DNA of 64,000 nucleotides from Arthrobacter alpinus (GCF_900105965.1 NZ_FNTV01000001.1:3224001-3288000), one strand, 5' to 3'; counted from the stretch's first letter, positions 52,004 to 60,996 are shown. Made by a program: numbers and translations. The notes: generated by a model from the sequence alone, not told the origin.

Positions 52004-53053
52004 ATGAGAAGTGACGTAGCACCCCCGATTCAGGCCACCGAGCCCCAAGCCGGTACAGTGGACGGCGTGAACAACGGGACCCAAATCATCAAGATCGCCG
52101 CGGCCTGGCTCATGATCTTCATGCTGGGCATCGCCGCTGCCATTGTGACTATCACGCTGGTCAACAAGGAGGAGTTCGGCCCCAAGAGCACCGTCTCAAG
52201 CTATTTGGACGCGCTCAAGGACGGTAATGGCGCTAAGGCCATGGGGCTGCTGCACGCCGAGAAGCCGGGGGCCAACGCAGCCGCGCTGGACGGTAAGGCG
52301 CTGGCGTTGTCTCAGGAGAAGCTCAGCGATGTCAAGATCGCCGACCCCACGGACGCGCCGGACGGCCAAAAAAATGTCACGGTCAGCTACACCCTGGACG
52401 GCACGCCCCTGAGCACAGATTTTCGGTTGACTCCGGGATCTAAGCGGTGGCTGTTTTTTGACAGTTGGGACATGGTTCCCTCCAAGTTGCCCACCATCAC
52501 CGCTTCCGTGGTCAACGCCAATCAGGCCAGCATCAACGGCGCCGCGGCCAACATGCCCGACGGCAAGAACTCCTTTGCCGTCTTCTATCCGGGCAGCTAC
52601 GAACTGGAGTACCGCTCCGCGCTCTTTGCCGCTCCGCCCGTGACCCGGAACGTGAGCGGACCGGCCCAGCCGATTCCCGCCGTCGGACTTGCCACAGGGC
52701 CCACCAGCGACCTGCTGGCCCAGGTGGACAGCACCATTCATAAATATCTGGACGAATGCGCCAAGCAGGCTGTGCTGATGCCCACCGGTTGCCCCATGAG
52801 CGCCGCCACCAACAACCGTGTCACCTCAGACGTCACGTGGTCAGTCTTGGAATACCCGGCCATCACCATTTCACCTTTTGGCGGCCAGTGGATCCTGGCA
52901 CCATTGAGTGTGAAGGCTGAGGTCTCCTACGAGGAGCAGGATCTGTTCACGGGGATCGTCGCCAAGGCCAAGAACGCCGAGGACTTTGGCTTCACTGCCA
53001 AACTGGCCATCTCGGGAACTACGGTCTCCGTGACACCGGTGGTCAGTTACTAG
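52004..53053 (+). CDS. Membrane-anchored protein of unknown function
   Basis: 349-aa protein. A short cytoplasmic N-terminus precedes one transmembrane helix at residues 30-55 (IAAAWLMIFMLGIAAAIVTI). The rest is extracytoplasmic: an NTF2-like region (STVSSYLDALKDGNGAKAMG), a middle beta-rich segment (AVFYPGSYELEYRS) as in DUF4878-like anchored proteins, and a C-terminal segment with two cysteines (ECAKQAVLMPTGC). The ATG at 52004 has AGGTGAT upstream. Probably envelope-associated. Close behind the DUF853 ATPase but no shared role is evident. Confidence 0.75.
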   Translation: MRSDVAPPIQATEPQAGTVDGVNNGTQIIKIAAAWLMIFMLGIAAAIVTITLVNKEEFGPKSTVSSYLDALKDGNGAKAMGLLHAEKPGANAAALDGKALALSQEKLSDVKIADPTDAPDGQKNVTVSYTLDGTPLSTDFRLTPGSKRWLFFDSWDMVPSKLPTITASVVNANQASINGAAANMPDGKNSFAVFYPGSYELEYRSALFAAPPVTRNVSGPAQPIPAVGLATGPTSDLLAQVDSTIHKYLDECAKQAVLMPTGCPMSAATNNRVTSDVTWSVLEYPAITISPFGGQWILAPLSVKAEVSYEEQDLFTGIVAKAKNAEDFGFTAKLAISGTTVSVTPVVSY

Positions 53054-53070
53054 CTGCCGAGACAACCTTT

Positions 53071-53133
53071 TAGCAGCAGACAGAGAAAGGCCCGCCGGAT
53101 AATTTCCGGCGGGCCTTTCTCTGTCTGCTGCTA
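53071..53133. terminator. 29-bp perfect hairpin between convergent genes
   Basis: Positions 53071-53099 pair without mismatch with 53105-53133, closing a TAATT loop. The GGCCCGCCGG...CCGGCGGGCC part is the stable core. The right arm reaches the stop codon of the minus-strand gene. Bidirectional terminator for the genes ending at 53053 and 53131. Confidence 0.88.
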
Positions 53134-55071
53134 GACGCCGCGCAGATCCAGCGCGAGCTCGGCAGCGCCGTCTGCACTGATCGTTACAGGGATGCCCCAG
53201 TCCTGCTGGTACAGGTGGCAGGCAGCATGGTCCGGGATCTCGCCGTTGGCGTCCTCCGGACCGTCGCAGGCGGCGGCACGGGCCGTCAGGTGCAGAACAC
53301 CCTCGGGCACGTCACCGTTGAGAACGAGCGTCCGTGAGAGCCCGATGGAGGTTCCACCGCCGCTGATCAGCAACTCCGGAGGGGTGGAGGAGACCTTCAA
53401 CTGGGTGGGATCTCCCCAACGGTCATCAAGCTTCTGTCCCGTGGGGGCCGAGAAGTTGATCGTGACCGCCAGGTCGCCTGGCGCAACGGCCGTCTTGGGA
53501 CGCTGCGTCTGAACGGCACCCTCATCCACCTGGAGGGCGTTCTTGGGCAGCGGAAGGCGGACCAGCTGGTGCTTGTTGGCCTCGACCACAATCAGCAGCG
53601 GCACGTCTCCGGACTCGTCCAGCAACACATCGCTGGGCTCGGCCAGCCCGCGGGCAAGCGTGCTGACGGTGTTGTTGGCAGGGTCGTAGCGGCGGACTGC
53701 GCCGTTGTACGTGTCGGCCACGGCAACCGAACCGTCGGGCAATACGGCAACGCCCAGCGGGTGCTGCAAGCGCGACTGGCCGGCCTCGCCATCGCGGAAA
53801 CCAAAGTCAAAGAGGCCCTCGCCGATGGCCGTCTCAACACTGACGGCGCCGTCTTCGGCGAACTTGAGCACGCGCAGGGCGGAGGTCTCGGAATCGGCAA
53901 CCCAAATGTTGCCCTTGGCGTCCTCGGTCAGGCCTGAGGGCTGGGCGAACCAGGCCTGCTCGGCGGGCCCGTCCAAGAGGCCTTCCAAACCATTGCCGGC
54001 AACAACGCTCATGGCGCCGCTGGCGGGATCAAAACTGAAAATCTGGTGTGTCCCGGCCATCGCGATGAGGATCGCCTTGAGCGCCGAGGAGTAAGCAACA
54101 TCCCACGGCGAAGACAACGCCACCTCGAACGGTGCTGTGCCAAGATCGGTCTCGGAGGCGGTTGCGCCGTCCTCCGTTACGCGAGCAGGTCCCGCATCCA
54201 GCAGGCGCTGAACGCCGTTACCGGCCAAGGTGCGCACCTCCCCCGTTGCCAAGGTGATGCCGCGGAGGCGGTGGTTGACCGAGTCAGCCACGACGACGTC
54301 GTACCCGGCTGCCGCTGCCAGTTCCGTCGGAAGCAGGGCCAGGCCCTGAGGCTCGTTGAACTGGGCATCGCCCGCGGAGCCGTCCAGGAAGCCCTTGGTG
54401 CCGGATCCAATGGTGCGGACCAGCGTTGTCAGATCCGGACCCATCTCCACGAGCCGGTGGTGGCCCGTGTCGGAGACGAGGAAGTTCCCATCCGCCAAGG
54501 GCAGCACCTTGCCTGGGAAACGCAGGTCGCGAGAAACAGCCTCGGGTGCAACGTAGGGGCCATCGCCGCGGTGCAGCGTGCCCTTGGCCTCATGCTCGGC
54601 AATCAGTTCGGGAATGAAAGAGGCCAGACCAGCCGCGTGCCCTTCACCGGAGAGGTGGGAGACAATGTAGCCCTCGGGGTCAATAACCACCAGGGTGGGC
54701 CAGGCGCGAGCCGAGTAAGCCTGCCACGTGATCAGTTCGGGGTCATCCAAAACGGGGTGGTGGATGTCGTAACGCTCAACGGCGGCGGCCAAGGCTACGG
54801 GATCGGCCTCGTGCTCAAACTTGGGCGAGTGCACGCCAACTGTGACGAGCACGTCGCGGTATTGCTCTTCCAAGGGGCGAAGCTCATCCAGGACGTGCAG
54901 GCAGTTGATGCAGCAGAAGGTCCAGAAATCCAGGATGACGATCTTGCCGCGCAACTTTTCCAGGTTCAGCTCGGCGCCGCCGGTATTCAGCCAGCCGCGG
55001 CCCTCAAGTTCGGATGCCCTGACCCGAACCGGCGTGGCGATGGCGGTGCTTGTTGTTGTAGAGGAATCCAC
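53131..55071 (-). CDS. Thioredoxin-NHL repeat protein (NHLRC2-like)
   Basis: 646-aa soluble protein. Residues 30-160 are a thioredoxin-like domain with the active site FWTFCCINCLHVLDELRPLE, giving a CINC redox pair. Residues 180-520 form an NHL beta-propeller (ADSVNHRLRGITLATGEVRT, VADTYNGAVRRYDP), and a C-terminal beta domain of about 110 residues follows. No signal peptide, so it is cytoplasmic. The GTG start overlaps the CopD/CtaG stop as TAGTG, implying coupled translation. Redox function on a protein or peptide is inferred. Confidence 0.9.
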   Translation of the reverse strand: MDSSTTTSTAIATPVRVRASELEGRGWLNTGGAELNLEKLRGKIVILDFWTFCCINCLHVLDELRPLEEQYRDVLVTVGVHSPKFEHEADPVALAAAVERYDIHHPVLDDPELITWQAYSARAWPTLVVIDPEGYIVSHLSGEGHAAGLASFIPELIAEHEAKGTLHRGDGPYVAPEAVSRDLRFPGKVLPLADGNFLVSDTGHHRLVEMGPDLTTLVRTIGSGTKGFLDGSAGDAQFNEPQGLALLPTELAAAAGYDVVVADSVNHRLRGITLATGEVRTLAGNGVQRLLDAGPARVTEDGATASETDLGTAPFEVALSSPWDVAYSSALKAILIAMAGTHQIFSFDPASGAMSVVAGNGLEGLLDGPAEQAWFAQPSGLTEDAKGNIWVADSETSALRVLKFAEDGAVSVETAIGEGLFDFGFRDGEAGQSRLQHPLGVAVLPDGSVAVADTYNGAVRRYDPANNTVSTLARGLAEPSDVLLDESGDVPLLIVVEANKHQLVRLPLPKNALQVDEGAVQTQRPKTAVAPGDLAVTINFSAPTGQKLDDRWGDPTQLKVSSTPPELLISGGGTSIGLSRTLVLNGDVPEGVLHLTARAAACDGPEDANGEIPDHAACHLYQQDWGIPVTISADGAAELALDLRGV

Positions 55072-57359
55072 TAGTTCGCTTCTCCTTGCGTAGCGTCCGG
55101 AGTATCCGGCCCGCCGATCTCGGTGCTGTTCTTGGTGCTGCTCACGTCTGTGCTGTGCTCGGTGCCGGGGGCACCCGAGGTGGGCTGGACGGCGTCGTGC
55201 TTGGCCTTGGGCAGGTGCGGCAAGGCCGGACCACGGTTGGTGGTGGTGGCATCACGCGCTGCGAGTTGGGCAAACATGTCATTGTAAGCGCCCAACTCGG
55301 CTTCCTTATTCCTGTCCGCCGCCCTGTCCTTGCGCTTTGTCTCCCGGGCATCGGACTTTGACCACATGTAGGCCACGCCCATGGCAATGGCAAGTGTGGG
55401 CACCTCACCCACACCCCAGGCGATGCCGCCGGCCGTTTGCTGGTCAACCAGGGCCCCATCACCCCACGGTCGGCCCATGTTGCCAAAGTACTCACCATTG
55501 AGCAAACCCGTGGCCATCATGAGCGAGACTCCGAAGAAGGCGTGGAAGGCCATGGTGGCCAGCAGGAGCAGCAACCTCAGGGGGTAGGGCGCACGCTTGG
55601 GCAGCGGGTCGGCACCGATCATGCTCTGGACAAAAATGTAACCCGTGAGCGTGAAGTGCACGATCATCAACTCGTGGCCCACGTGGTAAGTCATGGCCAA
55701 CTTGAACGCCGGCGTGTAATAAAACAGGATCAGGCTGCCGGAGAAGTTCGCCGCGGCAAACAACGGGTGCGTAATGACCTTGGAATACCTCGAGTGCACC
55801 AGCACCAAAATCCATTCGCGGATACCGCGGGACCCGTCTCGGCGCGGCGTCAGCGCCTGCAGGGCCAGCGAGACAGGGGAACCCAGCGCCAGGAACAATG
55901 GCGCAATAACCATCAGCGCCATGTGTTCAACCATATGAGCGCTGAACATCACTGCACCGTAAACGGCGGTGCCGCCTGAGGTGATGTACACGAGCGACAA
56001 AAGGCCTGCAAACCAGGAAACGCTCCGCAGCACTGACCACTTGTCGCCGCGCTTACGCAGCTTCACGATGCCAGCCAGGTACGCCGCGCCCGCCAGGAAG
56101 GCGAAGGCCACCCAGAGCCAGTCCATGCGCCATTCGGTGAACCAGCGCGAGAATTCCAACTCCGGCGGCAGTGGGTAGCCTGTCAGGATCTCGGCGGGGC
56201 TCAGTGATTCCTGCACCAACTCACGCGACTGCGGCGGTGCGGAACGGCTCAGGCCCACGGCCAGGCCGCTGACGGCACCCATGATCAACAACTCAACGAA
56301 GATCAGCTGCCAGAGCAGGCGGCGGGTGTTGCCACCTGCTCCACCCTTGCCACCTTCAAGCCGGGGGATGATCCACTCGCGGTGCATGTAGCCAATCACG
56401 CCAAGCACAACCGTGGCGGCGAACTTGGCTAGGATCAGTTGGCCGTAAGAGGAGTAAAAAAGATCGTGCCAGTTGGTGATCCGAATGGCCGCGTTGATGA
56501 TGCCCGAGCCCGTCACACCGGCAAAGGCAAAGATCGCCAGTGCTGAGAACCGCTTCAACGTCTGTGCCGTGATCTTGCCCAGCACACCGGAAACAACAAC
56601 CAGGGCAATGATGCCGCCGACCCACAGCGATGCGCCCGTGACATGCAAGAACAGCGAGTTCACGGCGCCGGCGTGATCGGCGCTGGATGCCGAGTGGCCA
56701 ATCAACGCCTGCGGTACGAAGGCCAACAGGGCAAGGACCAGGGGCACGGCCAGGGCGCTGATGTTACGCAGACCGATCACCAGCGTGGTCACGACGGCGG
56801 CAAGGATGGTGATCATCAACCAGGCCTGGCCCACCGGCAGTTCCGTCATGAAGAACACCAACATATTGGAGTAGTCGGCGTTGCCAGCCACGGCCAGCCC
56901 GGAAATGCTCGAATACGTCAAGACCAGAACGGCGATCGCGGAAAACGTCCACACGCCGCCGGCAACCATGGCCAAGGTCATGGCCCTTGCAAAGGCGGGG
57001 TGTTCCGGAACGTTGGGGGCTGGGGCGACTTTCGCCTTGCCTGTGTGCGGCCGGTGGCTCTTACGATCCTTGGGCAGGATCACCACGGCAAACACCAAAG
57101 CGCCAATGACGGCAGAAAGCGCCAGGTTATGGATCGTGGTGGCCACGGGCAATCCCCAGCGCGTAAACGCCCCGGGATCGGCCAGCTGCGCAACGGCCGT
57201 GGCGCCTGTCCACAGCAAGGCAAGGACGACGGCGATAATTGCAGCTGCCAGCCCCAACCACCACCAGCGGCTGCGAATGCCGTCGGCGAACGTGCCCCCA
57301 TCAGAGTTGGGTGCAGCACGGACTGTGGCGGCGGGAGAAGAATCTACTGGTGGCACCAT
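55071..57359 (-). CDS. CopD copper-transport domain fused to CtaG-type cytochrome oxidase assembly protein
   Basis: 762-aa membrane protein with many helices. Residues 30-370 correspond to the CopD family (LFLHVTGASLWVGGIIALVV, RFSALAIFAFAGVTGSGIIN). Residues 420-680 correspond to caa3-type CtaG (VYGAVMFSAHMVEHMALMVI, HVGHELMIVHFTLTGYIF), with metal-binding His residues. The C-terminal 80 residues are polar. This fusion is common in actinobacteria and is thought to bring copper to cytochrome oxidase. The ATG at 57359 has AGGA upstream; a GTG at 57374 would add five residues. Coupled to the thioredoxin-NHL gene. Confidence 0.9.
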   Translation of the reverse strand: MVPPVDSSPAATVRAAPNSDGGTFADGIRSRWWWLGLAAAIIAVVLALLWTGATAVAQLADPGAFTRWGLPVATTIHNLALSAVIGALVFAVVILPKDRKSHRPHTGKAKVAPAPNVPEHPAFARAMTLAMVAGGVWTFSAIAVLVLTYSSISGLAVAGNADYSNMLVFFMTELPVGQAWLMITILAAVVTTLVIGLRNISALAVPLVLALLAFVPQALIGHSASSADHAGAVNSLFLHVTGASLWVGGIIALVVVSGVLGKITAQTLKRFSALAIFAFAGVTGSGIINAAIRITNWHDLFYSSYGQLILAKFAATVVLGVIGYMHREWIIPRLEGGKGGAGGNTRRLLWQLIFVELLIMGAVSGLAVGLSRSAPPQSRELVQESLSPAEILTGYPLPPELEFSRWFTEWRMDWLWVAFAFLAGAAYLAGIVKLRKRGDKWSVLRSVSWFAGLLSLVYITSGGTAVYGAVMFSAHMVEHMALMVIAPLFLALGSPVSLALQALTPRRDGSRGIREWILVLVHSRYSKVITHPLFAAANFSGSLILFYYTPAFKLAMTYHVGHELMIVHFTLTGYIFVQSMIGADPLPKRAPYPLRLLLLLATMAFHAFFGVSLMMATGLLNGEYFGNMGRPWGDGALVDQQTAGGIAWGVGEVPTLAIAMGVAYMWSKSDARETKRKDRAADRNKEAELGAYNDMFAQLAARDATTTNRGPALPHLPKAKHDAVQPTSGAPGTEHSTDVSSTKNSTEIGGPDTPDATQGEAN

Positions 57360-57513
57360 TCCATTGTCCTGCACCCAGTGAACATCGGGCGAATCAGGGA
57401 GTTCTCAGGAATGGACTGGCCAGATTCCCGAGTGCTGCGGCAGGGGTGGTTATTGGGATTTGCGCCGGGCAGACCACCCGCGAATGGCAACAACCACCAC
57501 AGCGTCTTAAAAG

Positions 57514-57550
57514 CATGAAGGCGGTCGGCATGATGCCGACCGCCTTCATG
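57514..57550. terminator. 16-bp hairpin downstream of HU gene
   Basis: CATGAAGGCGGTCGGC (57514-57529) pairs with GCCGACCGCCTTCATG (57535-57550) over an ATGAT loop, 16 nt after the HU stop codon on the minus strand. Stable GC-rich stem; on the minus strand it is followed by TTTTAAGACG. Confidence 0.85.
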
Positions 57551-57566
57551 TTGGTTCTGTGAAGAA

Positions 57567-57848
57567 TTACTTCTTGACAGCAGCCTTCAGCTTGGAGCCA
57601 GCGGAAAGCTTCACGCTGTGGCCTGCTGCGATCTGGATGGTCTCGCCGGTCTGGGGGTTGCGGCCGGTGCGAGCTGCACGGTCGGTGCGCTCGATGGAGA
57701 GCCAGCCCGGGATGGTGATCTTGTCGCCGGCTGCAACGGAGCTCTCGAATACCGAGAAGAGAGCATCCAGAACGCCGTTTACTGCAGTCTGGCTGGTCTC
57801 AGCCTTTGCAGCAACTTCAGCAACCAATTCGCTACGGTTCTTTGCCAT
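57567..57848 (-). CDS. hup: HU-family nucleoid DNA-binding protein
   Basis: 93-aa histone-like protein that bends and compacts DNA as a dimer. NRSELVAEVAAKAETSQTAV forms the helical base, and GDKITIPGWLSIERTDRAAR with TGRNPQTGE is the DNA-binding arm carrying the Asn-Pro intercalation motif. There is no Lys/Ala-rich C-terminal extension as in mycobacterial HupB, so this is the short form. Upstream CAGGAGGA is the ribosome site. Confidence 0.97.
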   Translation of the reverse strand: MAKNRSELVAEVAAKAETSQTAVNGVLDALFSVFESSVAAGDKITIPGWLSIERTDRAARTGRNPQTGETIQIAAGHSVKLSAGSKLKAAVKK

Positions 57849-58062
57849 GTTTGTCCTCCTGGACGATCAAGTAATTCAAAATCCACGCGGTTGCGTGTCA
57901 ACCACTGCTAGCGAACTTACCAGCAATTCCGCGTCATTCCGGTAAATTTCGGCGTTTTTCGACGATTTCCACGGCAAATTCCCCGGATTCTAGGGAGATT
58001 TCGCTCTCAGCCAAGTCATTTGGGGCCATTTTGGCCGCATTCTGGCACCGTGAGTGGGCCGC

Positions 58063-58145
58063 AAGTTCGCGAAAAAGGGGCCAACTCGCGAACCGCCCCA
58101 CAACAAACGCCTTCTTCGCGAGTTTACCCCGTCTTCGCGGTTTGC
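58063..58145. repeat. Four TTCGCGA-type short repeats
   Basis: Blocks at 58063 (AAGTTCGCGAAAAAGGGGCC), 58083 (AACTCGCGAACCGCCCC), 58114 (CTTCGCGAGTTTACCCC) and 58133 (CTTCGCGGTTTGC). The first two are inverted relative to the third. They share a CTTCGCGAGTTTNCCCC-like consensus. They could be protein-binding sites, a structured RNA or a small palindromic repeat family. Confidence 0.65.
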
Positions 58146-58171
58146 AGGTCAATGCAGGCGAATTCGGGCAG

Positions 58172-58204
58172 CAAAAAGGGCGGCGACCCGAAGATCACCG
58201 CCCT
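58172..58204 (-). terminator. Intrinsic terminator of rpmB-rpmG-rpsN
   Basis: On the minus strand AGGGCGG-TGATCTTCGGGTCG-CCGCCCT is followed directly by TTTTTGC. A 7-bp GC stem with a U-tract 15 nt after the rpsN stop is a good intrinsic terminator. Confidence 0.85.
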
Positions 58205-58219
58205 ATTTACAGCTGCTAG

Positions 58220-58525
58220 TTACCAGCTGGACTTCTTGATACCGGGCAGTTCGCCAGCGTGCGCCATCTTGCGGAAGCGTACACGGGAGATGCCGAACTT
58301 CTGGAGCGTTCCACGCGGACGGCCATCGATGGCGTCGCGGTTACGAACGCGTACCGGTGAGGCGTTGCGGGGGAGCTTCTGCAGGCCCAGGCGGGCCGCT
58401 TCGCGCTCTTCGTCGGTGGAGGCCGGGTTAACGAGGGCCTTCTTCAGGGCGAGACGCTTCTCGGCGTAACGCTCGACGATGACCTTGCGCTGCTCGTTCT
58501 TAGCGATCATGGACTTCTTAGCCAT
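58220..58525 (-). CDS. rpsN: 30S ribosomal protein S14 (zinc-free form)
   Basis: 101-aa long-form S14: [20 protein letters not shown] start, basic C-terminus [19 protein letters not shown]. The two CxxC zinc motifs of the 61-aa short form are absent. It binds 16S rRNA in the small-subunit head. Last gene of a three-gene operon, 4 nt after rpmG. Long S14 forms are often induced on zinc limitation in actinobacteria, but may be the only copy in some genomes. Confidence 0.97.
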   Translation of the reverse strand: MAKKSMIAKNEQRKVIVERYAEKRLALKKALVNPASTDEEREAARLGLQKLPRNASPVRVRNRDAIDGRPRGTLQKFGISRVRFRKMAHAGELPGIKKSSW

Positions 58526-58529
58526 AGTC

Positions 58530-58697
58530 TTAGCGCTCCTCTCGGAATTCGACGTGCTGACGGATCTTGGGATCGTACTTCTTCAGAACCAAACGGTCCG
58601 GAGTGTTACGACGGTTTTTGCGGGTTACGTACGTGAAACCGGTACCCGCGGTGCTCTTCAGCTTGATGATCGGACGTACGTCCTTGTCTTTTGCCAC
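58530..58697 (-). CDS. rpmG: 50S ribosomal protein L33 (zinc-free form)
   Basis: 55-aa protein read from the GTG at 58697: [20 protein letters not shown], then [20 protein letters not shown] and [15 protein letters not shown]. The family NRRNTPDRL core is present and all cysteines are missing, so this is the C-minus form. The start overlaps the rpmB stop codon by one base (TAGTG). The gene is short enough to be missed by automatic length cut-offs. Confidence 0.96.
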   Translation of the reverse strand: MAKDKDVRPIIKLKSTAGTGFTYVTRKNRRNTPDRLVLKKYDPKIRQHVEFREER

Positions 58698-58933
58698 TAG
58701 AGCTTCACCCCACGAGCCAGAATTTCGGCAACGACTGCGTCAATGCCGCGGACGTCGATGGTCTTGATGCCCTTGACGGACAGCTGCAACGTAACGTTGC
58801 GGCGCAAGGACGGTACCCAGTAGCGCTTCTTCTGGATATTCGGATCGAACCGACGCTTGTTGCGGCGGTGCGAGTGCGAAATGCTATGTCCAAAGCCCGG
58901 CTCGGCTCCGGTCACCTGGCAATGTGCTGCCAT
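58697..58933 (-). CDS. rpmB: 50S ribosomal protein L28 (cysteine-poor form)
   Basis: 78-aa L28: [20 protein letters not shown], then [20 protein letters not shown] and a C-terminus EILARGVKL. Only one cysteine is present, so the two-CxxC zinc site is broken. The start ATG at 58933 gives the family length; the frame stays open upstream without similarity. First gene of rpmB-rpmG-rpsN; the coupled layout is known from zinc-responsive paralogue clusters in Streptomyces and Mycobacterium. Confidence 0.96.
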   Translation of the reverse strand: MAAHCQVTGAEPGFGHSISHSHRRNKRRFDPNIQKKRYWVPSLRRNVTLQLSVKGIKTIDVRGIDAVVAEILARGVKL

Positions 58934-59354
58934 GATCACTCCTAATAAATGTATGGATACGGTCCACTGGTGCAAACCGTGCGAGTAGGCAGCGTCCGTC
59001 CTTGGACAGCATGATTCCCTTGTCGTCATTTACATGATGATGAGGAAGGTGCTGTCCGGCGAATACCCGAATGCACGCAACTTGAGCCCCTAACTACCGG
59101 CCAACGGGAGGATAATCACCGCAAACCGGAGCAATTGCACACGCTCCGCGCTACCTAGCGCCTACCCAGTCTAGATCCTTGTGCCGAATATGACTAATTG
59201 GCATACCATACCTGCCCCAGGAAGCGAACGGACGACGCCCTAAAAACAGAAGTAGTAGGAATAACCTCGCAGGGGGCCCATGTTCAAGCCAGTGAAGTTC
59301 TACTCAGCGGCCGAATCGAGCCCAGAGCGTGGGACACGTTCGAAAGGAAGAACC
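58934..59354. other. Divergent region rpmB / NADP-binding reductase gene
   Basis: 421 nt with promoters for both directions. TCATTTACATGATGATGA at 59023-59040 has weak inverted symmetry but does not match the actinobacterial Zur box as I know it. No gene is supported; an in-frame extension of the reductase to 59280 lacks family similarity. Confidence 0.5.
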
Positions 59355-60071
59355 ATGCAGACATTGGGAATCATTGGAAGCGGCAATATTGGATCGGCAG
59401 TCGCTCGACTCGCCGTTGCCTCGGGCATGAACGTGATCCTCGCAAACTCCCGCGGACCAGAATCTCTCCACGAGCTCACTCAAGAGCTCGGACCACTTGC
59501 CAGGGCTGGCACAGTCAAAGAGACTGCCAACGACGCAGACGCGATCGTGCTCGCCATTCCGCTACTCGCGGTCAAGGGGCTTCCTGCCGGGCTATTGCGC
59601 CACAAGCTTGTCCTGGACACGAGCAACTACTACCCGTTCCGCGACGGTCGCATCTCAGAACTCGATACCGAGATCATGACAACAAGTGAACTAGTGCATG
59701 AATGGCTTGCCGGCGCCCGTCACGTCAAGGCGTTTAACAATATTCTGGCCCACCACATCCCCGCTCTTGCACGCGAGAATGGCGCCACCGACCGCTCCGC
59801 TCTTCCCATCGCGTCCGACGACGTCGACGCTAAGGGTGAGGCGGCGGAAATCTTGGACCGGCTCGGATTCGATGCGCTCGACGCCGGAATGCTCTCCGAC
59901 ACGTGGAAATTCGAGCCCGAGTCCGCCGGGTACACGCGCGTGTACCTCGCCGACCCGAACACACCCGATAACCAGCTGCTGTCCTCCGAAGCAGGCGCAA
60001 CATCAGCCGCTCAGCTCAACGTGGCACTAGCGCATGCCACTCGGGTGAAGGTCGCAGACCGCCTCGTCTAA
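59355..60071 (+). CDS. NADP-binding reductase of the F420-dependent NADP oxidoreductase-like family
   Basis: 238-aa protein with a Rossmann start MQTLGIIGSGNIGSAVARLA (GxGxxG), NADP-selecting ILANSRGPESL, and ADAIVLAIPLLAVKGLP. The middle KHKAF-type stretch is HVKAFNNILAHHIPALA, as in NADPH:F420 oxidoreductase-like and related dinucleotide-binding proteins. The ATG at 59355 follows AAAGGAAG. Many such proteins in non-F420 contexts have unknown substrates, so a specific reaction is not claimed. Monocistronic. Confidence 0.8.
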   Translation: MQTLGIIGSGNIGSAVARLAVASGMNVILANSRGPESLHELTQELGPLARAGTVKETANDADAIVLAIPLLAVKGLPAGLLRHKLVLDTSNYYPFRDGRISELDTEIMTTSELVHEWLAGARHVKAFNNILAHHIPALARENGATDRSALPIASDDVDAKGEAAEILDRLGFDALDAGMLSDTWKFEPESAGYTRVYLADPNTPDNQLLSSEAGATSAAQLNVALAHATRVKVADRLV

Positions 60072-60111
60072 GCCCCACCTTCGCCGCCGCCGTACTCGTT
60101 GTCGGGCTAAT

Positions 60112-60888
60112 TTATGGCGTTACCGGCGAGCGCAGCGAAGGCCAGCGGGCGCTGAGGTTGTCTCCCGAGGAGACGCCGCGCAGGCGGCGGCTGACCCAGG
60201 GGCCCACGTACTCCTTGGTCCAGGTGGCGTTGTCCTTGAGGACTTCCGCCGTGGTTTTCATGGGGATGGGCGGAAGTTCGGGCATGGGGATGCGGACGGA
60301 TTCCCCGAGCTGCTCGAGTACGCGGTTGGCCATGTTGATGTGGCCGGGGGTGGACATGTGCATGCGGTCGATCCCCCACAGGCGCCAGTCGTCGTACTCG
60401 CGGAAGCGCCAGTAGTCCACGAGTTCGCCGCCATGGCTCTCGACGACCTCGCGGAGCAGTTCGTTGTAGATGGCGGTGCGGCCGCGGATGCTGGCGAACA
60501 CCTTGGAGGAGCTGGCGTCGTAACCGGTAAAGACCAGCAGGCGTGCGCCCGTGGCGGCGAGCCGCCCGAGGCCCTCGGAGTAGCGCCCGATCATGGCGTC
60601 AATGTCCACCTTGGGGCGCAGGATGTCGTTGACGCCGGCGTAGATGGTGACGAGCGTGGGTTGCAGGGCCACGGCCGCATCGATCTGCTCCGCCAGGATC
60701 TGTGTCATTTTCTTGCCCCGGATGGCGAGGTTGGCGTACCCCAGTGATTCCTCGGGATGGGCCATGGCGAGCTGTTCGGCGGCCCGGTCGGCCCAGCCGC
60801 GGACCTGGTTGGGCAGTGCCGGATCGGTGTCGCCCAGCCCTTCGGTAAATGAATCACCAAGTGCCACATACCGTGTTGAGAATTCCAC
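60112..60888 (-). CDS. SGNH/GDSL-family hydrolase
   Basis: 258-aa esterase-like protein. Block I ALGDSFTEG holds the nucleophilic Ser, block III GVNDILRP the oxyanion Asn, and block V WGIDRMHMS the Asp-x-x-His pair. No signal peptide, so probably cytoplasmic. The start is taken as the GTG at 60888, preceded by AAGGAG; ATGs upstream at 60903 and 60915 are less well placed. The C-terminal 50 residues are a Trp/Arg-rich extension seen in actinobacterial members. Substrate unknown. Confidence 0.87.
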   Translation of the reverse strand: MEFSTRYVALGDSFTEGLGDTDPALPNQVRGWADRAAEQLAMAHPEESLGYANLAIRGKKMTQILAEQIDAAVALQPTLVTIYAGVNDILRPKVDIDAMIGRYSEGLGRLAATGARLLVFTGYDASSSKVFASIRGRTAIYNELLREVVESHGGELVDYWRFREYDDWRLWGIDRMHMSTPGHINMANRVLEQLGESVRIPMPELPPIPMKTTAEVLKDNATWTKEYVGPWVSRRLRGVSSGDNLSARWPSLRSPVTP

Positions 60889-60996
60889 AATGCTCCTTGC
60901 CATACCGACCGGCACATCACTGGCTCAAGTGGCGGTCATTTTTCGCCCAAATATTAACTAGGCTAATCCTATGACCCTGTACCGCCCCTTCTCCGC

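Larger units (their letters stand above)
57849..58219. other. Intergenic region HU / rpsN
   Basis: 371 nt. The HU-proximal part (57849-58000) should hold the HU promoter. 58063-58145 contains four related TTCGCG(A/G) blocks, and 58172-58204 is the rpsN terminator. No gene is supported. Confidence 0.6.

Noticed and set aside
50395..53053. HerA-like ATPase plus following gene considered as an antiviral HerA-type defence system.
   Set aside because: The ATPase is of the housekeeping DUF853 type and the partner is a single-pass membrane protein, not a nuclease, Sir2 or NurA.
59023..59040. TCATTTACATGATGATGA considered as a Zur operator for the ribosomal protein cluster.
   Set aside because: Symmetry is weak and it does not match the remembered actinobacterial Zur consensus.
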